DNA from: Gammaproteobacteria bacterium
GTDB taxonomy: Bacteria > Pseudomonadota > Gammaproteobacteria > GCA-001735895
Assembly (NCBI GenBank): GCA_030066085.1
Contig: JASJCI010000037.1
Coordinates: forward strand, 62,001 to 126,000
Length of the DNA stretch: 64,000 bases
Direction of reading: 5' to 3'
Part shown: piece after piece, positions 1 through 11,463 of the stretch
How positions within the stretch are numbered: position 1 is the first letter of the stretch
Layout: each line of letters opens with the position of its first letter
Translations under genes and position numbers: made by a program
Notes under the pieces: model-generated
The model's database searches: none
Seen by the model: the letters and a program-made list of their open reading frames with translations, nothing else
Told to the model about the DNA's origin: nothing

Positions 1-231
1 GGCGCCAGCCTGATGGGCTTCGGCAGCATGCTGGCCGGCGGCTGTGCCGTGGGCGCTGGCGTCAGCGGGGGCGTCATGCTGGTGATCTCGGCATGGGTTG
101 CACTGTTCGGTATGTGGATCGGTGCGGGTCTGACCGACTGGCTGGTGGATCGGCGCGCGGACGAAGCCCGGGCTGCGGCCGAGGCAGCGCAACGGGTTCC
201 GGGGCCGACCGCTGAATCCCTCCACACCTGA
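1..231 (+). CDS. YeeE/YedE-family sulfur-compound transporter, C-terminal fragment
   Basis: The reading frame is open from base 1, so the start lies before the window. The visible 76 residues contain a hydrophobic stretch with the cysteine motif GFGSMLAGGCAVGAG and the tail GMWIGAGLTDWLVD, followed by a short charged, Ala-rich cytoplasmic end. This pattern is typical of the last repeat of YeeE/YedE (Sulf_transp) proteins. In TsuA that family imports thiosulfate through a chain of conserved cysteines. The substrate here is not determined by the fragment. It could equally be a two-part YedE/YeeE pair. Confidence 0.75.
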   Translation, partial: GASLMGFGSMLAGGCAVGAGVSGGVMLVISAWVALFGMWIGAGLTDWLVDRRADEARAAAEAAQRVPGPTAESLHT

Positions 232-334
232 TGCGGGGATAGCGGACTCCTGCGCTACAGCCGAGCCGTCCGGATAACCATACGGCCCACCGAATTGCCG
301 ACAGGCATTCACGAGCGCGGGACTGCCGCGCTTG

Positions 335-1534
335 TCAGTCCGGCCGCAGCGCGTAAACGGTTTGCGCTTCGGCAATACCCTTCATGCGCTGGTTTTCGAA
401 TGCCAGCAGCGGCACGTCGAGATGTTCGGCAAACTCGTGTGAAAACAGGATGGGTTGAGCGAGTTCCCTGGTCAGCGATTCGAGCCGGGCCGCGCGGTTG
501 ACCGCGGTACCCATGACGGTGAAATCGAGTCGATCGAGCGATCCGACGTTACCATAGACGACTTCACCGACATTGAGCCCCACGCCGAACTCGATGGCGG
601 GTAAACCCTGGCGTCGGCGGCGATGGTTGAGGCTGGCAAGCGTATTGCGTGCATCGAGCGCGGCATCGAGCGCGGCATTACAGGCGAGGGAGGTGTCCTG
701 GTGCGCATCGATCGGAAACACGATCAGCATGGCGTCACCGATGAAGCGCAGAATCTCTCCGCCGCGGGCAGCCGCCGCCGCGCCCACGAACTCGAAGTAA
801 TCGTTCAACATGCCGATCAACTGTGCGGGGTCGAGGGTTTCGCTCAGTTCGGTGAAGTTGCGCAGGTCGCTGAACCACAGCGCGGCGTGGATCAGGTCCG
901 AGTCCCCGCGCGCGATCATGCCGGACAGCACCTTGTCGCTGGTGCGCTTGCCGATGTAGGTATTCAGCAGGGCACGCGACAGGTGACGCAGGCTCTGTAC
1001 CTCGAGAATCGGCACCAGGTAGTCACGCAGGCGCTGCAGCTTGTCGAGGTCAGCCTGGTGAAATCCGCCCTCGCGCTCGCTGACGACTATAAACGCGGCT
1101 GTGTAGCCGCTCGCGGTCAGAATCGGCATGGCCAGGTAGTCGCTAAAACCCTCATCGGCGAGTTCGCGGTAGGCACCGTGGGCGTTATCGGGCAATTGAT
1201 CGAGTCGCTGGCGCACGTTTTCCCGGGTTTCGATCAACTGCTGCAGGGGGCTGCCGATATAGCGTTCCGATTCGCGCACCGGGCGCTGGGCAAGCACCAG
1301 CCTGGTGGAGTCGGTCGCGCGGGTCCAGCTGGTTGCCACACCGACGATCTGCGGGTGCAGGGTCTGCAGCACGATACGCAGATGGCCGACCCCGGCGCCA
1401 CAGCGATCCAGGCAGTGTCCGAGCTCGCGGATAAAGCGCCGGTTATCGTCCAGGCGGCAACCCTTGGCGAACAGCCAGTCGATCACCGGCTGCAGTGACC
1501 AGTGCGGCGAGTTGCCGGGAGAGTTTTCGCTCAT
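335..1534 (-). CDS. Class III adenylate/guanylate cyclase with GAF-like N-terminus
   Basis: The protein has 399 residues. Roughly residues 30-190 resemble a GAF-like sensor with no membrane segment. Residues 215-380 form a class III cyclase catalytic domain. Visible catalytic residues are the metal-binding Asp223 (FSDLRNFT) and Asp267 (FIGDAM), Thr339, and Asn346 and Arg350 (VNRAARLE). The adenine-selecting lysine that normally sits four residues before the second Asp is Arg263 here. The product is therefore probably a soluble cyclic-nucleotide synthase, with substrate preference open. It is the only gene on the minus strand here and ends close to the converging yeeE-like gene. Confidence 0.85.
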   Translation of the reverse strand: MSENSPGNSPHWSLQPVIDWLFAKGCRLDDNRRFIRELGHCLDRCGAGVGHLRIVLQTLHPQIVGVATSWTRATDSTRLVLAQRPVRESERYIGSPLQQLIETRENVRQRLDQLPDNAHGAYRELADEGFSDYLAMPILTASGYTAAFIVVSEREGGFHQADLDKLQRLRDYLVPILEVQSLRHLSRALLNTYIGKRTSDKVLSGMIARGDSDLIHAALWFSDLRNFTELSETLDPAQLIGMLNDYFEFVGAAAAARGGEILRFIGDAMLIVFPIDAHQDTSLACNAALDAALDARNTLASLNHRRRRQGLPAIEFGVGLNVGEVVYGNVGSLDRLDFTVMGTAVNRAARLESLTRELAQPILFSHEFAEHLDVPLLAFENQRMKGIAEAQTVYALRPD

Positions 1535-1710
1535 GCCGCTATTCTACCCGAACGCCGGCAGATCGCCGCAAAACGGGGCCCCGGCCGGGTGCGTCGAGGG
1601 ACACAGCATGGCTCGGGTGCGGTCTATTGCCGCGCCGGAAGCCTTGTGCCGGGATTGCTCAGGGGTAACAATTCGGGACCAGGTGGATACTTACTCCGAC
1701 AAATCGTTCG

Positions 1711-3234
1711 ATGAGCAAGCCGAATCTCGCAGTTGACGAGCCCACGGGGCCGCGCAGCCTCGTGTTCGGCGCCAGTGGCTATATCGGTTCTAACCTGGTG
1801 CCTTACCTGCTCGAGCGGGCAGTCCGGGTGCGGGCGGTTGCGCGCGATCGCGCGGTGCTCGAGGCTCGCGGATGGCAGGGCGCGGAAATACTCGCCGCGG
1901 ACGCACTTGCGCCGGAGACGCTGGCAGCCGCGCTGGCTGATGTCGACACTGCCTACTACCTCGTGCATTCGATGGCCGCCGGGCGCGATTTCGGTCGTCT
2001 CGACGTGCAGGCAGCGGACAATTTTGCCGTGGCCGCGGCCGACGCCGGGGTAAGGGTCATCGTCTATCTCGGCGGATTGGTACCGGACGACGCCGATTCG
2101 GAGCACATTCGTTCGCGGCGCGATACCGGCGATGCACTGCGGCGCGGCAGGGTGCCCGTAATCGAGATACGCGCCGGTATCGTCGTGGGCCCCGGCTCGG
2201 CGGCTTTCGAGGTTATGCGCGATCTCGTCTACCACCTGCCGGTGATGCTGACCCCGCGCTGGGTGCGCGCCAGGTCGCCGCCGATCGCGCTCGACAACCT
2301 GCTGGAATACCTCCACCGCTTGCCGCGCCTCGCCGAGGCGGCCGGCGGTATTTTCGACGCCGCCGGCCCGGAAACGCTGGATTACGAACAAATGATGCGC
2401 ACGCTGGCGGAGGTTGCGGGCCGGCGACGCCCGCTGATCGTGCCGGTTGCGCTATTGACGCCGCGCCTGTCTTCCTACTGGTTGAAGTTCGTCACCTCGG
2501 TGCCAACCCCGGTGGCGCAGGCGCTGATCGGTGGGCTAAAACACGATTTCACTGCCGACACCTCTGCGATCGAGCGCCTGGTGCCGCAGCGGCTGCTGAA
2601 CTTCCGCGAATCGGTCGAAGCCGCTTTCGCGTCCGAACGGCAGGCGCGCGTCGAGGCCCGCTGGGTCGAAGGAGCCTTTAGCATGCGCAACCAACGGCCC
2701 GATTACGCCTTCTACGCCAAGCGCGCCTCGGGAGCAGCCCTCATTTCGGCGAGCCCGACGTCGGTGTGGAGAGTCGTGTCCGCGATCGGCGGTGCGAATC
2801 GCTACTATTACCTCAATTCGCTCTGGACCCTGCGCGAAGTGCTGGACTGGATGGTCGGCGGTCACGGATTGAAGCGAGGCCGGCGGCATCCGCAGGACCT
2901 GCGGCTCGGTGATCAAATCGATTCGTGGCAGGTTATCGGCCTCGAACCCGAGCGGCGCTTGACGCTCTCCTTCGGTATGCGCGCACCGGGCGCGGGAGTG
3001 CTCGAATTCGAACTGCTGCCGCTCGAAGCAGGCCGCACGCGCCTGATCGCAACCGCCTACTGGCACCCGGCCGGTGTCACCGGATTGCTGTACTGGTACT
3101 CGCTGGCGCCGGCGCACCGCCTCATTTTCGAGGGCCTGACCCGCGAGATCGGCCAGCGTGCCGAAGCTCTGGAAGCGGATGCTCGCAGCGCGTCGGCGTC
3201 CCAATCCGGGTCTCGATGGCCCGAGCGGCCGTAG
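1711..3234 (+). CDS. SDR-type NAD(P)-binding protein fused to DUF2867
   Basis: The 507-residue protein begins with an atypical short-chain dehydrogenase/NmrA-like Rossmann domain (GASGYIGSNL, about residues 20-29; YYLVHSM around residue 85). It ends with a DUF2867 domain (about 330-495) of the SRPBCC/polyketide-cyclase-like type. This two-domain architecture is common in proteobacteria, but the substrate is unknown. The ATG at 1711 is the first start after a non-coding gap and gives the Rossmann motif at the usual distance from the N-terminus. A role in quinone or lipid modification is only a guess. Confidence 0.8.
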   Translation: MSKPNLAVDEPTGPRSLVFGASGYIGSNLVPYLLERAVRVRAVARDRAVLEARGWQGAEILAADALAPETLAAALADVDTAYYLVHSMAAGRDFGRLDVQAADNFAVAAADAGVRVIVYLGGLVPDDADSEHIRSRRDTGDALRRGRVPVIEIRAGIVVGPGSAAFEVMRDLVYHLPVMLTPRWVRARSPPIALDNLLEYLHRLPRLAEAAGGIFDAAGPETLDYEQMMRTLAEVAGRRRPLIVPVALLTPRLSSYWLKFVTSVPTPVAQALIGGLKHDFTADTSAIERLVPQRLLNFRESVEAAFASERQARVEARWVEGAFSMRNQRPDYAFYAKRASGAALISASPTSVWRVVSAIGGANRYYYLNSLWTLREVLDWMVGGHGLKRGRRHPQDLRLGDQIDSWQVIGLEPERRLTLSFGMRAPGAGVLEFELLPLEAGRTRLIATAYWHPAGVTGLLYWYSLAPAHRLIFEGLTREIGQRAEALEADARSASASQSGSRWPERP

Positions 3235-3347
3235 CCGGGTCAGCGCAGTCAGCCCGGTAACCTGCAAACGATCTTCGCAAACTCGACGGTTGCGCGCGAG
3301 ACAGGTCCCGGAAACGGATTTTTATCCGAGAAATACCCGGCGGTGTG

Positions 3348-3376
3348 TTGTTGCGCCTCGACCGGCCGAGTAAAAT
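3348..3376 (+). promoter_or_regulatory. Predicted sigma-70 promoter of the aminotransferase gene
   Basis: TTGTTG (3348-3353) and TAAAAT (3371-3376) are separated by 17 bp and lie about 45 bp upstream of the aminotransferase ATG. A short CGGAT/ATCCG hairpin lies just upstream. The call rests on sequence pattern only. Confidence 0.45.
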
Positions 3377-3420
3377 CGGGCGGTTAGTGAGTCCAATCCT
3401 TTACCAGCCAGACAGGAACC

Positions 3421-4614
3421 ATGTTAGAAAATATTGCAGCGGCGCCAGCCGATCCGATCCTGGGTCTCAATGATAAATTCCTCAGCGATCCCCGCGGTGA
3501 CAAGATCAATCTCGGGGTCGGGGTGTACAAGGATGAAAACGGCAACACCCCGGTGCTGAACTCGGTCAAAAAAGCCGAGCAGCGCCTGTTCGAATCGGAG
3601 AACAGCAAGACTTACCTCGGGATCCCGGGTACCGCCGATTATGCGCTCGCGGTGCAGCAGCTGCTGTTTGGTGCCGATTCCACGATTGTTGCCGAGGGCC
3701 GCGCGCAAACCGCGCAAACCCCGGGCGGAACCGGTGGCTTACGGGTGGCCGCCGAGCTGCTCAGGCGCCAGATCGGCGCCCGGCGCGTATGGGTATCGGA
3801 TCCGACCTGGGCCAATCATGTCGGTATCTTCGAAGCCGCCGGGCTCGAGATCTCGCGCTACGCCTACTACGATGCCGACAGCCACGATATGGACTTCGAT
3901 GCGATGATGGCCGACCTCGAACAGGCCTCCGCCGGCGATGTGCTGCTACTGCACGGCTGCTGCCATAACCCGACCGGTATCGACCCCGACCGGGAGCAAT
4001 GGGCACGGCTCGCCGATCTGTGTTCGACCCGCGGCCTGCTGCCGCTGTTCGATTTTGCCTACCAGGGATTCGCGCGCGGCCTTGATGAAGACGCCGAGGG
4101 TTTGCGCCTGTTCGCCGAAAAATGCGATGAAATCCTCGTCGCCAGTTCGTTTTCGAAAAACTTCGGCATTTACGGCGAGCGTACCGGCGCCTTCACGCTG
4201 GTGGCCGCCAGCGCCGAGGTCGCCGCGACCGTATTCAGCCAGGTCAAAAGCATCATCCGCGTCATTTACTCGAATCCGCCGAAACACGGCTCGGCGCTGG
4301 TCGCCGCTATACTGGGCGACGCTGAACTGCGCGCCGAATGGGAAGCGGAACTGGCGACGATGCGCGAACGCATCAGGGAAATGCGCAACCTGCTCGTGAC
4401 TACGCTGAAAAACAAGGGCGTCGATCAGGATTTCACTTTCATCGAACGGCAGAACGGCATGTTTTCGTTTTCCGGCCTGAGCAAGGAGCAGGTCGTGAAA
4501 ATGCGCGAAGACTCGGCGGTTTACGCGGTCGATTCGGGTCGATTCAATGTCGCCGCGATGACCACCGACAACATGGATGCGCTGTGTGAAGCCATCGCCG
4601 CGGTGGTCACCTAG
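3421..4614 (+). CDS. Aromatic amino acid / aspartate aminotransferase (class I)
   Basis: This is a 397-residue PLP-dependent fold-type I aminotransferase, the same length as AspC/TyrB. It shows the N-terminal [10 protein letters not shown] and [10 protein letters not shown] motifs, the PLP lysine Lys246 in SSFSKNFG, and Arg374 in [10 protein letters not shown], which binds the substrate alpha-carboxylate. It would exchange amino groups between aspartate or aromatic amino acids and 2-oxoglutarate in the cytoplasm. The start follows an AGGA ribosome-binding site. AspC and TyrB activities cannot be told apart from sequence motifs alone, so no symbol is given. Confidence 0.93.
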   Translation: MLENIAAAPADPILGLNDKFLSDPRGDKINLGVGVYKDENGNTPVLNSVKKAEQRLFESENSKTYLGIPGTADYALAVQQLLFGADSTIVAEGRAQTAQTPGGTGGLRVAAELLRRQIGARRVWVSDPTWANHVGIFEAAGLEISRYAYYDADSHDMDFDAMMADLEQASAGDVLLLHGCCHNPTGIDPDREQWARLADLCSTRGLLPLFDFAYQGFARGLDEDAEGLRLFAEKCDEILVASSFSKNFGIYGERTGAFTLVAASAEVAATVFSQVKSIIRVIYSNPPKHGSALVAAILGDAELRAEWEAELATMRERIREMRNLLVTTLKNKGVDQDFTFIERQNGMFSFSGLSKEQVVKMREDSAVYAVDSGRFNVAAMTTDNMDALCEAIAAVVT

Positions 4615-4658
4615 GCGGCTGGCTCGATGCTGGCGCTTGTCGGCTCCAGGGCTGATCG

Positions 4659-5588
4659 ATGGCTAAACCGGATTCCGTAGCTTTCAGGGCAAGGGATTAC
4701 CTCTCCCCGCAACATTGGCCTTTCTGGCTTTTTCTCGGGTTTCTGCGCCTGATTTCGTTGTTGCCGTATCGCATCGAGATGGCTGTCGGGCGCCTGCTGG
4801 GACGCTTACTGGGCGTCGCGATGCCCTCGCGTGCGCGTACTGTGGACATCAACCTCGCCCGCTGTTTTCCCGACAAAACAGTCGCCGAACGAAAGCGGAT
4901 CAAATCGACCTGTTTCGAAAATGTCGGGATTGGGCTGATCGAAATGGCGATGTGCTGGTGGTGGCCCGAGGATAAATTGAAACAGCTGGTGGAAGTCAGG
5001 GGACTCGAAAATCTCGAGGCAGTCATCAATGATGGCCGCGGCGCGATATTGCTGACCGGCCATTTCACCAGCCTCGAGATCGGCGGCCGACTGTTTATCT
5101 GTTGCATGCCGATGCAGGCTATGTACCGCACCCAGGGTAACGAAATCTGGAACAGTTATATCTACTATCAGCGTGCTCGTTTTTGCGCCGACGTCGTGTC
5201 GCGGAATAATACGCGCCAGTTGATCAGGGGTATCCGCAAGCAGATTCCGACCTGGTACGCGCCCGACCAGGATTTCCGCCGCGAGCGTAACGTGTTTGCG
5301 CCGTTCATGGGGATCGCCACCGCCACCATTACCGCGGGTTCGCGCCTGGCCCAGTCCGCGAATGCGGCGATGTTGCCCTTTTATCCCGAACGCAAAGCGG
5401 ACGGCAGCGGGTATATACTGCACATCGACCCGCCGCTGGAACAGTTTCCGAGCGGGGACGACCTGCAGGATGCGACGAGGATAAACCAGGCAATCGAAAA
5501 ATACGTGCTGCTGTTCCCCGAAAACTACATCTGGCTTCACCGGCGCTTCAAAACCCGCCCGCCCGGCGAGCCACCGTTTTATCCCTGA
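4659..5588 (+). CDS. lpxL: Lipid A lauroyl acyltransferase (LpxL/HtrB family)
   Basis: The 309-residue protein matches LpxL/LpxM-type late acyltransferases. It has a hydrophobic N-terminal anchor (PFWLFLGFLRLISLLPY), the catalytic HX4E motif (His135 and Glu140 in TGHFTSLEIG), and the conserved YAPDQDF segment. The enzyme adds a secondary acyl chain from acyl-ACP to Kdo2-lipid IVA at the inner face of the cytoplasmic membrane. It therefore marks a Gram-negative with lipid A. It lies 44 bp after the aminotransferase and may be cotranscribed with it. The choice between LpxL and LpxM is not certain. Confidence 0.88.
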   Translation: MAKPDSVAFRARDYLSPQHWPFWLFLGFLRLISLLPYRIEMAVGRLLGRLLGVAMPSRARTVDINLARCFPDKTVAERKRIKSTCFENVGIGLIEMAMCWWWPEDKLKQLVEVRGLENLEAVINDGRGAILLTGHFTSLEIGGRLFICCMPMQAMYRTQGNEIWNSYIYYQRARFCADVVSRNNTRQLIRGIRKQIPTWYAPDQDFRRERNVFAPFMGIATATITAGSRLAQSANAAMLPFYPERKADGSGYILHIDPPLEQFPSGDDLQDATRINQAIEKYVLLFPENYIWLHRRFKTRPPGEPPFYP

Positions 5589-5775
5589 GTGACTGATCGT
5601 CTCCTGATTGCCGCGAACGCCGCCCGCATCGCCTCGGCTTTGCAACAGCCGGGTAAAAGTTGATGCTGAACGCGCTGAAAGCGATTTAAGCCGCTTATCC
5701 CGGGGTCCGATGGCCTTCGATCTGGCAGGTACGGTTGTAGCCAGGATTAAAGCGTGCCGGATTACCCCGTGGATC

Positions 5776-5814
5776 AAAAAAAAAGCCGGCTGTGCGCAGG
5801 CCGGCCGGCTTTTT
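5776..5814 (-). terminator. Rho-independent terminator of tRNA-Asn
   Basis: An 11-bp stem pairs AAAAAGCCGGC (5780-5790) with GCCGGCTTTTT (5804-5814). On the minus strand it is followed by a run of nine T, directly downstream of the tRNA 3' end. A shorter T run on the plus side means it may also terminate transcription coming from lpxL. Confidence 0.85.
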
Positions 5815-5820
5815 CGTGTT

Positions 5821-5896
5821 TGGCTCCCCGGGCCGGGCTCGAACCAGCGACCCAATGATTAACAGTCATTTGCTCTACCAACTGAGCTACCGGGGA
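5821..5896 (-). tRNA. tRNA-Asn (anticodon GTT)
   Basis: Read on the minus strand this is a 76-nt cloverleaf. The 7-bp acceptor stem pairs TCCCCGG with CCGGGGA, followed by discriminator G and an encoded CCA. The anticodon loop reads CTGTTAA, and the T-loop reads GGTTCGAGCC. All four stems can be drawn. Confidence 0.97.
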
Positions 5897-5923
5897 AGAG
5901 AGGCTGCGTATACTAATCCAACA

Positions 5924-5951
5924 GTAATAATACGGCAACCGGATTTGTCAA
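5924..5951 (-). promoter_or_regulatory. Predicted promoter of tRNA-Asn
   Basis: On the minus strand a consensus -35 TTGACA (5946-5951) is followed after 16 bp by TATTAC (5924-5929), about 28 bp upstream of the mature tRNA 5' end. The rest of the gap up to uvrB (5952-6179) shows no SOS box or other convincing element. Confidence 0.55.
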
Positions 5952-6179
5952 GCCCGGGCGCGGTGGACAGCTGATCCAGGGTCGGCGCCGATTACGCGCG
6001 CTTGAATTGGTGTCGATTGCCGCCAGATCAGGCAGCGGCCGCAAGCGGCTGGTCCGGCATATTCGAAACTGCTAAAGTGAACCGCTGGTCGCTGGCCCCG
6101 GCGCTTTATCCGGAGCAGAGCGATCCGCCCGGCACGCGCTGCCGTCTCGTCCACCTCGAACACGAAGATCGTTTTTTTC

Positions 6180-8210
<2,031 letters not shown>

Positions 8211-8293
8211 TCCCGCCGCTCCCGCTACGCGGGATGCACGCAAAGGGACAAAGGCGACTTGTGTGTGCGGCAAGCCGCGCGCAACTTGCGCAA

Positions 8294-8425
8294 GCCACCC
8301 CGCGACAGGCCGCGCGAAAAACGCTCCGCCCCCTCGCTGCACTCGGGGGCGGCACATCCCTGTGCCGCTCCTGCCTGGCCATCCCTGGCCAGGCAAAGTT
8401 TTCGCGCGGCCTGTCGCGGGGCGGC
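8294..8425. repeat. Compact palindromic element with three nested hairpins
   Basis: Perfect 23-bp inverted arms (8298-8320 and 8399-8421) extend to 27 bp with one mismatch. They enclose three further hairpins: CCGCCCCC/GGGGGCGG (8326-8333 and 8345-8352), GGCACA/TGTGCC (8351-8356 and 8361-8366) and GCCTGGCC/GGCCAGGC (8373-8380 and 8387-8394). The first two overlap by two bases. The element lies between the uvrB and tgpA 3' ends and contains no gene. It could act as a bidirectional terminator or be a miniature REP/MITE-like element. Confidence 0.8.
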
Positions 8426-8463
8426 ATCAGAGAATCCGGGGATGAGACCTGGTTTCCGCCCGG

Positions 8464-10449
8464 TTAGCGGATATCTTCGACGAGAGTACGCAACTGCTCG
8501 AGGGAGTGGCGGTTGGAACCCTGGCGTCCGTACTTGATGCGATTGTAGAGTTCGATGATTTTCGCCAGTTGCGCCGATTGCGGGTAGTCGCTGCGCTCGG
8601 CGCGTCGAAGGAAGGCGCGCGTATCTTCCGCCGGTCCGCGTGCCAGTCCCTGGCGGGCGAGTTTTTTCGACAGTCGGCGGAACAGGATCTCGTAAGCCTG
8701 GGGTTTCGGCGGGCGATCGCGATACCAGGAAACGAGCCAGTAAAGGCCGGTGACCCCCAGCAGCATGATCACCAGCGCGAATACCATGTCGGACCAGTTG
8801 TCGATGCCGATTTGCAGCCGGCTGAGAAAGTCGCGCTGGCGGCGTTCGTCGTAGTTCAGTACCCAGTCGTTCCAGCTATGCTGCAGGTTGTCCCAGCTGT
8901 ACAGGATATTGCCGAAGATCGGGTTGCGGTTCTGGATGCTGAACACCGAATCCTCGCCGCTAAGCGCGTTGTCGAGCCCTTGCTCGATCCTGCTGGGCGA
9001 GACCGCGGCGGTCGGATCGACGCGCACCCAGCCACGATCCTGCAGCCAGACCTCGGTCCAGGCATGGGCGTCGGACTGGCGCACGATCAGGTAGTTGCCG
9101 ACATTGTTGAATTCGCCGCCCTGGTAGCCGGTGACGATGCGTGCCGGGATACCGGCGGCGCGCATCAGCAGCGCAAAACTGCCGGCATAGTGTTCGCAAA
9201 AGCCGCGCCGGGTCTCGAACAGGAACTGGTCGACGACATTGCCGCGTAGCGCCGGCGGTTGCAGCGTGTAAACGTATTCCTGCTCGCTGAACATCCGCAG
9301 TACGTGATCGACGATATCCTCGGGCCGGTCATACTGTTGTGCCAGCGACCTGCCGAGCTCCAGCGTGCGCGGGTTCATCTGCTCGGGGTAGCCGAGGGTC
9401 AGCGCGAGGTAGTCGGAAGATTCGTTCAGCCCGACGCGGTAGCTGAGATGCGAGCGCATGTCGTAACGCAGCAGGTCGTTGATCTCCTTCTTGCTGGTCA
9501 GCTGAATATCCTGGGTCATGACGCTGTCTTCGATCAGCGCGGTCGGGATGTCGAGCGCCAGCAACCAGTGTTCACCGTTCGGTTCCAGCGTGACCGTGTA
9601 GGAGACCGGCTCGTCGAACACGGTCATGCGCAGTACCTCCAGCGGTTGCCTGGGCGCCTGGGTCCAGCGATAACCGTTGAATATCGGCATCACCGGACCG
9701 CGCCAGTAGAGCCTGCTCTGTTCCGGTACGGTGTCGTCGAAGTCCACCCGGAAGGCAACCTCGTTGCTGCGAATCAGGTTGCTGATCGCGCCCGGGGTCA
9801 TGTGGTCGCTAAGCCCGGTGACGCCACCGCGCTGCTCCGCGCTCAGTCCCCACAGGGGACCGGGTACGCGCGGCACCAGCACGAACAGGATCAGCATCAG
9901 CGGTATCGACAGCAGCACGAGTTTGCCGCTGGTGCGCAGGCGATCGAGCACCGGCGCGTGCTCGTCGCGCTGGTTGAGGGTAATCAGCGTGGCGGTGATG
10001 ACGATCAGGGTTGCGAACATCAGGGTGGCCGTCATGATGCTTTGCGAGTAGAGAAAATGGGTCGCGATCAGGAAGTAACACAGGAACACCAGGATCAGCA
10101 TGTCCCGATGGTAACGGCTCTCGAGGAACTTGAACGATGTCATCACCGTCAGCAGCGCCAGCCCGGCGTCGCGACCGACGATCGTCCAGTACTCGGCGAA
10201 CACGCCTATACCGCCGAACAGGACCAGCGGAATCAGCATCCACTTGGGTAATTCGCGTATCCGGCCGAGGTTTTGCAGGCTGCGCCAGCCGATCGCAACG
10301 ATAACGAGTACGATGATCCAGATCGGCAGCGTCAGGAAGTGTGGCGCCATCGAGAACAGGAAACAGAAACAGACCGCGAATACGCTGCCGCGACTGGCTT
10401 CCTCCTGGCCGATGCGCTGGTAGGGCAGAACCTGGTCAGCTGTCTTCAA
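8464..10449 (-). CDS. TgpA-like transglutaminase-domain membrane protein (DUF3488)
   Basis: The 661-residue protein starts with a cluster of transmembrane helices (about residues 25-195). It continues with an extracytoplasmic transglutaminase core, another helix near residue 560, and a cytoplasmic tail. The catalytic triad is visible as Cys418 (RGFCEHYA), His462 (SDAHAWTEVW) and Asp478 (WVRVDPTA). I prefer the TTG start at 10449: it has a GGAG ribosome site seven bases upstream and overlaps the DUF58 stop by 14 bp, whereas longer starts run inside that gene. In Pseudomonas, TgpA is essential, but its substrate is unclear. It forms an operon with DUF58 and MoxR. Confidence 0.88.
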   Translation of the reverse strand: MKTADQVLPYQRIGQEEASRGSVFAVCFCFLFSMAPHFLTLPIWIIVLVIVAIGWRSLQNLGRIRELPKWMLIPLVLFGGIGVFAEYWTIVGRDAGLALLTVMTSFKFLESRYHRDMLILVFLCYFLIATHFLYSQSIMTATLMFATLIVITATLITLNQRDEHAPVLDRLRTSGKLVLLSIPLMLILFVLVPRVPGPLWGLSAEQRGGVTGLSDHMTPGAISNLIRSNEVAFRVDFDDTVPEQSRLYWRGPVMPIFNGYRWTQAPRQPLEVLRMTVFDEPVSYTVTLEPNGEHWLLALDIPTALIEDSVMTQDIQLTSKKEINDLLRYDMRSHLSYRVGLNESSDYLALTLGYPEQMNPRTLELGRSLAQQYDRPEDIVDHVLRMFSEQEYVYTLQPPALRGNVVDQFLFETRRGFCEHYAGSFALLMRAAGIPARIVTGYQGGEFNNVGNYLIVRQSDAHAWTEVWLQDRGWVRVDPTAAVSPSRIEQGLDNALSGEDSVFSIQNRNPIFGNILYSWDNLQHSWNDWVLNYDERRQRDFLSRLQIGIDNWSDMVFALVIMLLGVTGLYWLVSWYRDRPPKPQAYEILFRRLSKKLARQGLARGPAEDTRAFLRRAERSDYPQSAQLAKIIELYNRIKYGRQGSNRHSLEQLRTLVEDIR

Positions 10450-11440
10450 GGCTAAACTCCGAATCCGGATCGCGTTGGCGGAACACGGCAAGCGCCAGCA
10501 GGCAGGCGTGCTTGTGCGCGTTACCGAAGCCCTGCTCGATGGTGACATCGGGCAGCCGCAGGCCGTATTTCTGCTCCTCTTTTTCCGCCGCCAGCACCAG
10601 CGCCGTCATCAGGCTGAGCTTTTCCTCGGGCGATCCATCGTGCAGCAGCGACCAGTCGATCCACAGCGACGGCCGCGCATTACCCTGGAAAGTCTTGGTT
10701 AGCAGCCCCTTGCCGCGTGCGTAGGCTTTCCACGAGATGTGGCGCAGCGATTCGCCCTTGCGGTGCTCGCGCAGGCCGGCGAAGTCGTCGCCCTCGATGG
10801 TGCTGGTCGACGTCTTGCCATCGTACTGCGCGATCATGGTCTGCTGCAGGCGCGCGTTTTCCAGCGGTCGCGGGTAAACCAGGATCGGCAGGTCGAACTT
10901 GAGCCAGCCCCAGGCATGAAACAGGCCCGTGGGATAGCGGGTGAACACGGTAACACCCTGCGGCCGGAACTGTCCGCGCCGGTGGGTGGGCAGGCGCAGC
11001 CGGGCTTCGCAACTGCCCTCGGGGTCCAGGCGCAGGTATACCGGTGACGCATCGCCGTACTGGATCCCGATCGCGTAGCGCCGTGACAGGTTGGCGTGGC
11101 TGACTTCAAAGCGAAAGTCGACCTGTTCGCCGCAAAACACCGGTCGCGGGATCTGCAGCTTGACCGAAATGCCGAGCAGGTTCTTGTGCGTGTGCCAGAG
11201 GCTGACGATCGCCAGCGAGGTCAGGGTAAAGGTCAGCACGAAGGCCATGCTGTTCTGGTAGTTGATCGCGGCCAGGAACAGCATCAGCAGCATCCCGGCG
11301 AACAGGTAGCCGAAACGCGTCGGCAGGATATAAAGCCTTCGGTTGTGCAGCGTGATGCTGTCGCGGCTGGGCGGATTGTGACTGTCGAACCAGCGGTCTA
11401 TGCGACGGCGCAGCGGGCGGGGGAGCGCGAGGGTTGCCAT
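10436..11440 (-). CDS. DUF58 domain protein (first copy)
   Basis: This protein of about 334 residues has two transmembrane segments near residues 45-90 (FGYLFAGMLLMLFLAAINY and the following VLTFTLTSLAIVSLW). The DUF58 region carries the hallmark GLREHRKGESLRHISWKAYARG (about residues 215-235, motif REHRKGESLRHISW). DUF58 has a vWA-like fold and almost always accompanies a MoxR ATPase. It is thought to act with it in assembling or activating envelope proteins, here probably together with TgpA. A TTG at 11452 is an alternative start 12 bp upstream. No clear ribosome site separates the two. Confidence 0.87.
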   Translation of the reverse strand: MATLALPRPLRRRIDRWFDSHNPPSRDSITLHNRRLYILPTRFGYLFAGMLLMLFLAAINYQNSMAFVLTFTLTSLAIVSLWHTHKNLLGISVKLQIPRPVFCGEQVDFRFEVSHANLSRRYAIGIQYGDASPVYLRLDPEGSCEARLRLPTHRRGQFRPQGVTVFTRYPTGLFHAWGWLKFDLPILVYPRPLENARLQQTMIAQYDGKTSTSTIEGDDFAGLREHRKGESLRHISWKAYARGKGLLTKTFQGNARPSLWIDWSLLHDGSPEEKLSLMTALVLAAEKEEQKYGLRLPDVTIEQGFGNAHKHACLLALAVFRQRDPDSEFSLEDS

Positions 11441-11463
11441 GAGCGGGCGCAAGCCGGGCTTCG

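Noticed and set aside
9259-10251. 330-residue plus-strand open frame inside tgpA
   Set aside because: Antisense to the transglutaminase gene with its complete Cys-His-Asp triad. No independent evidence.
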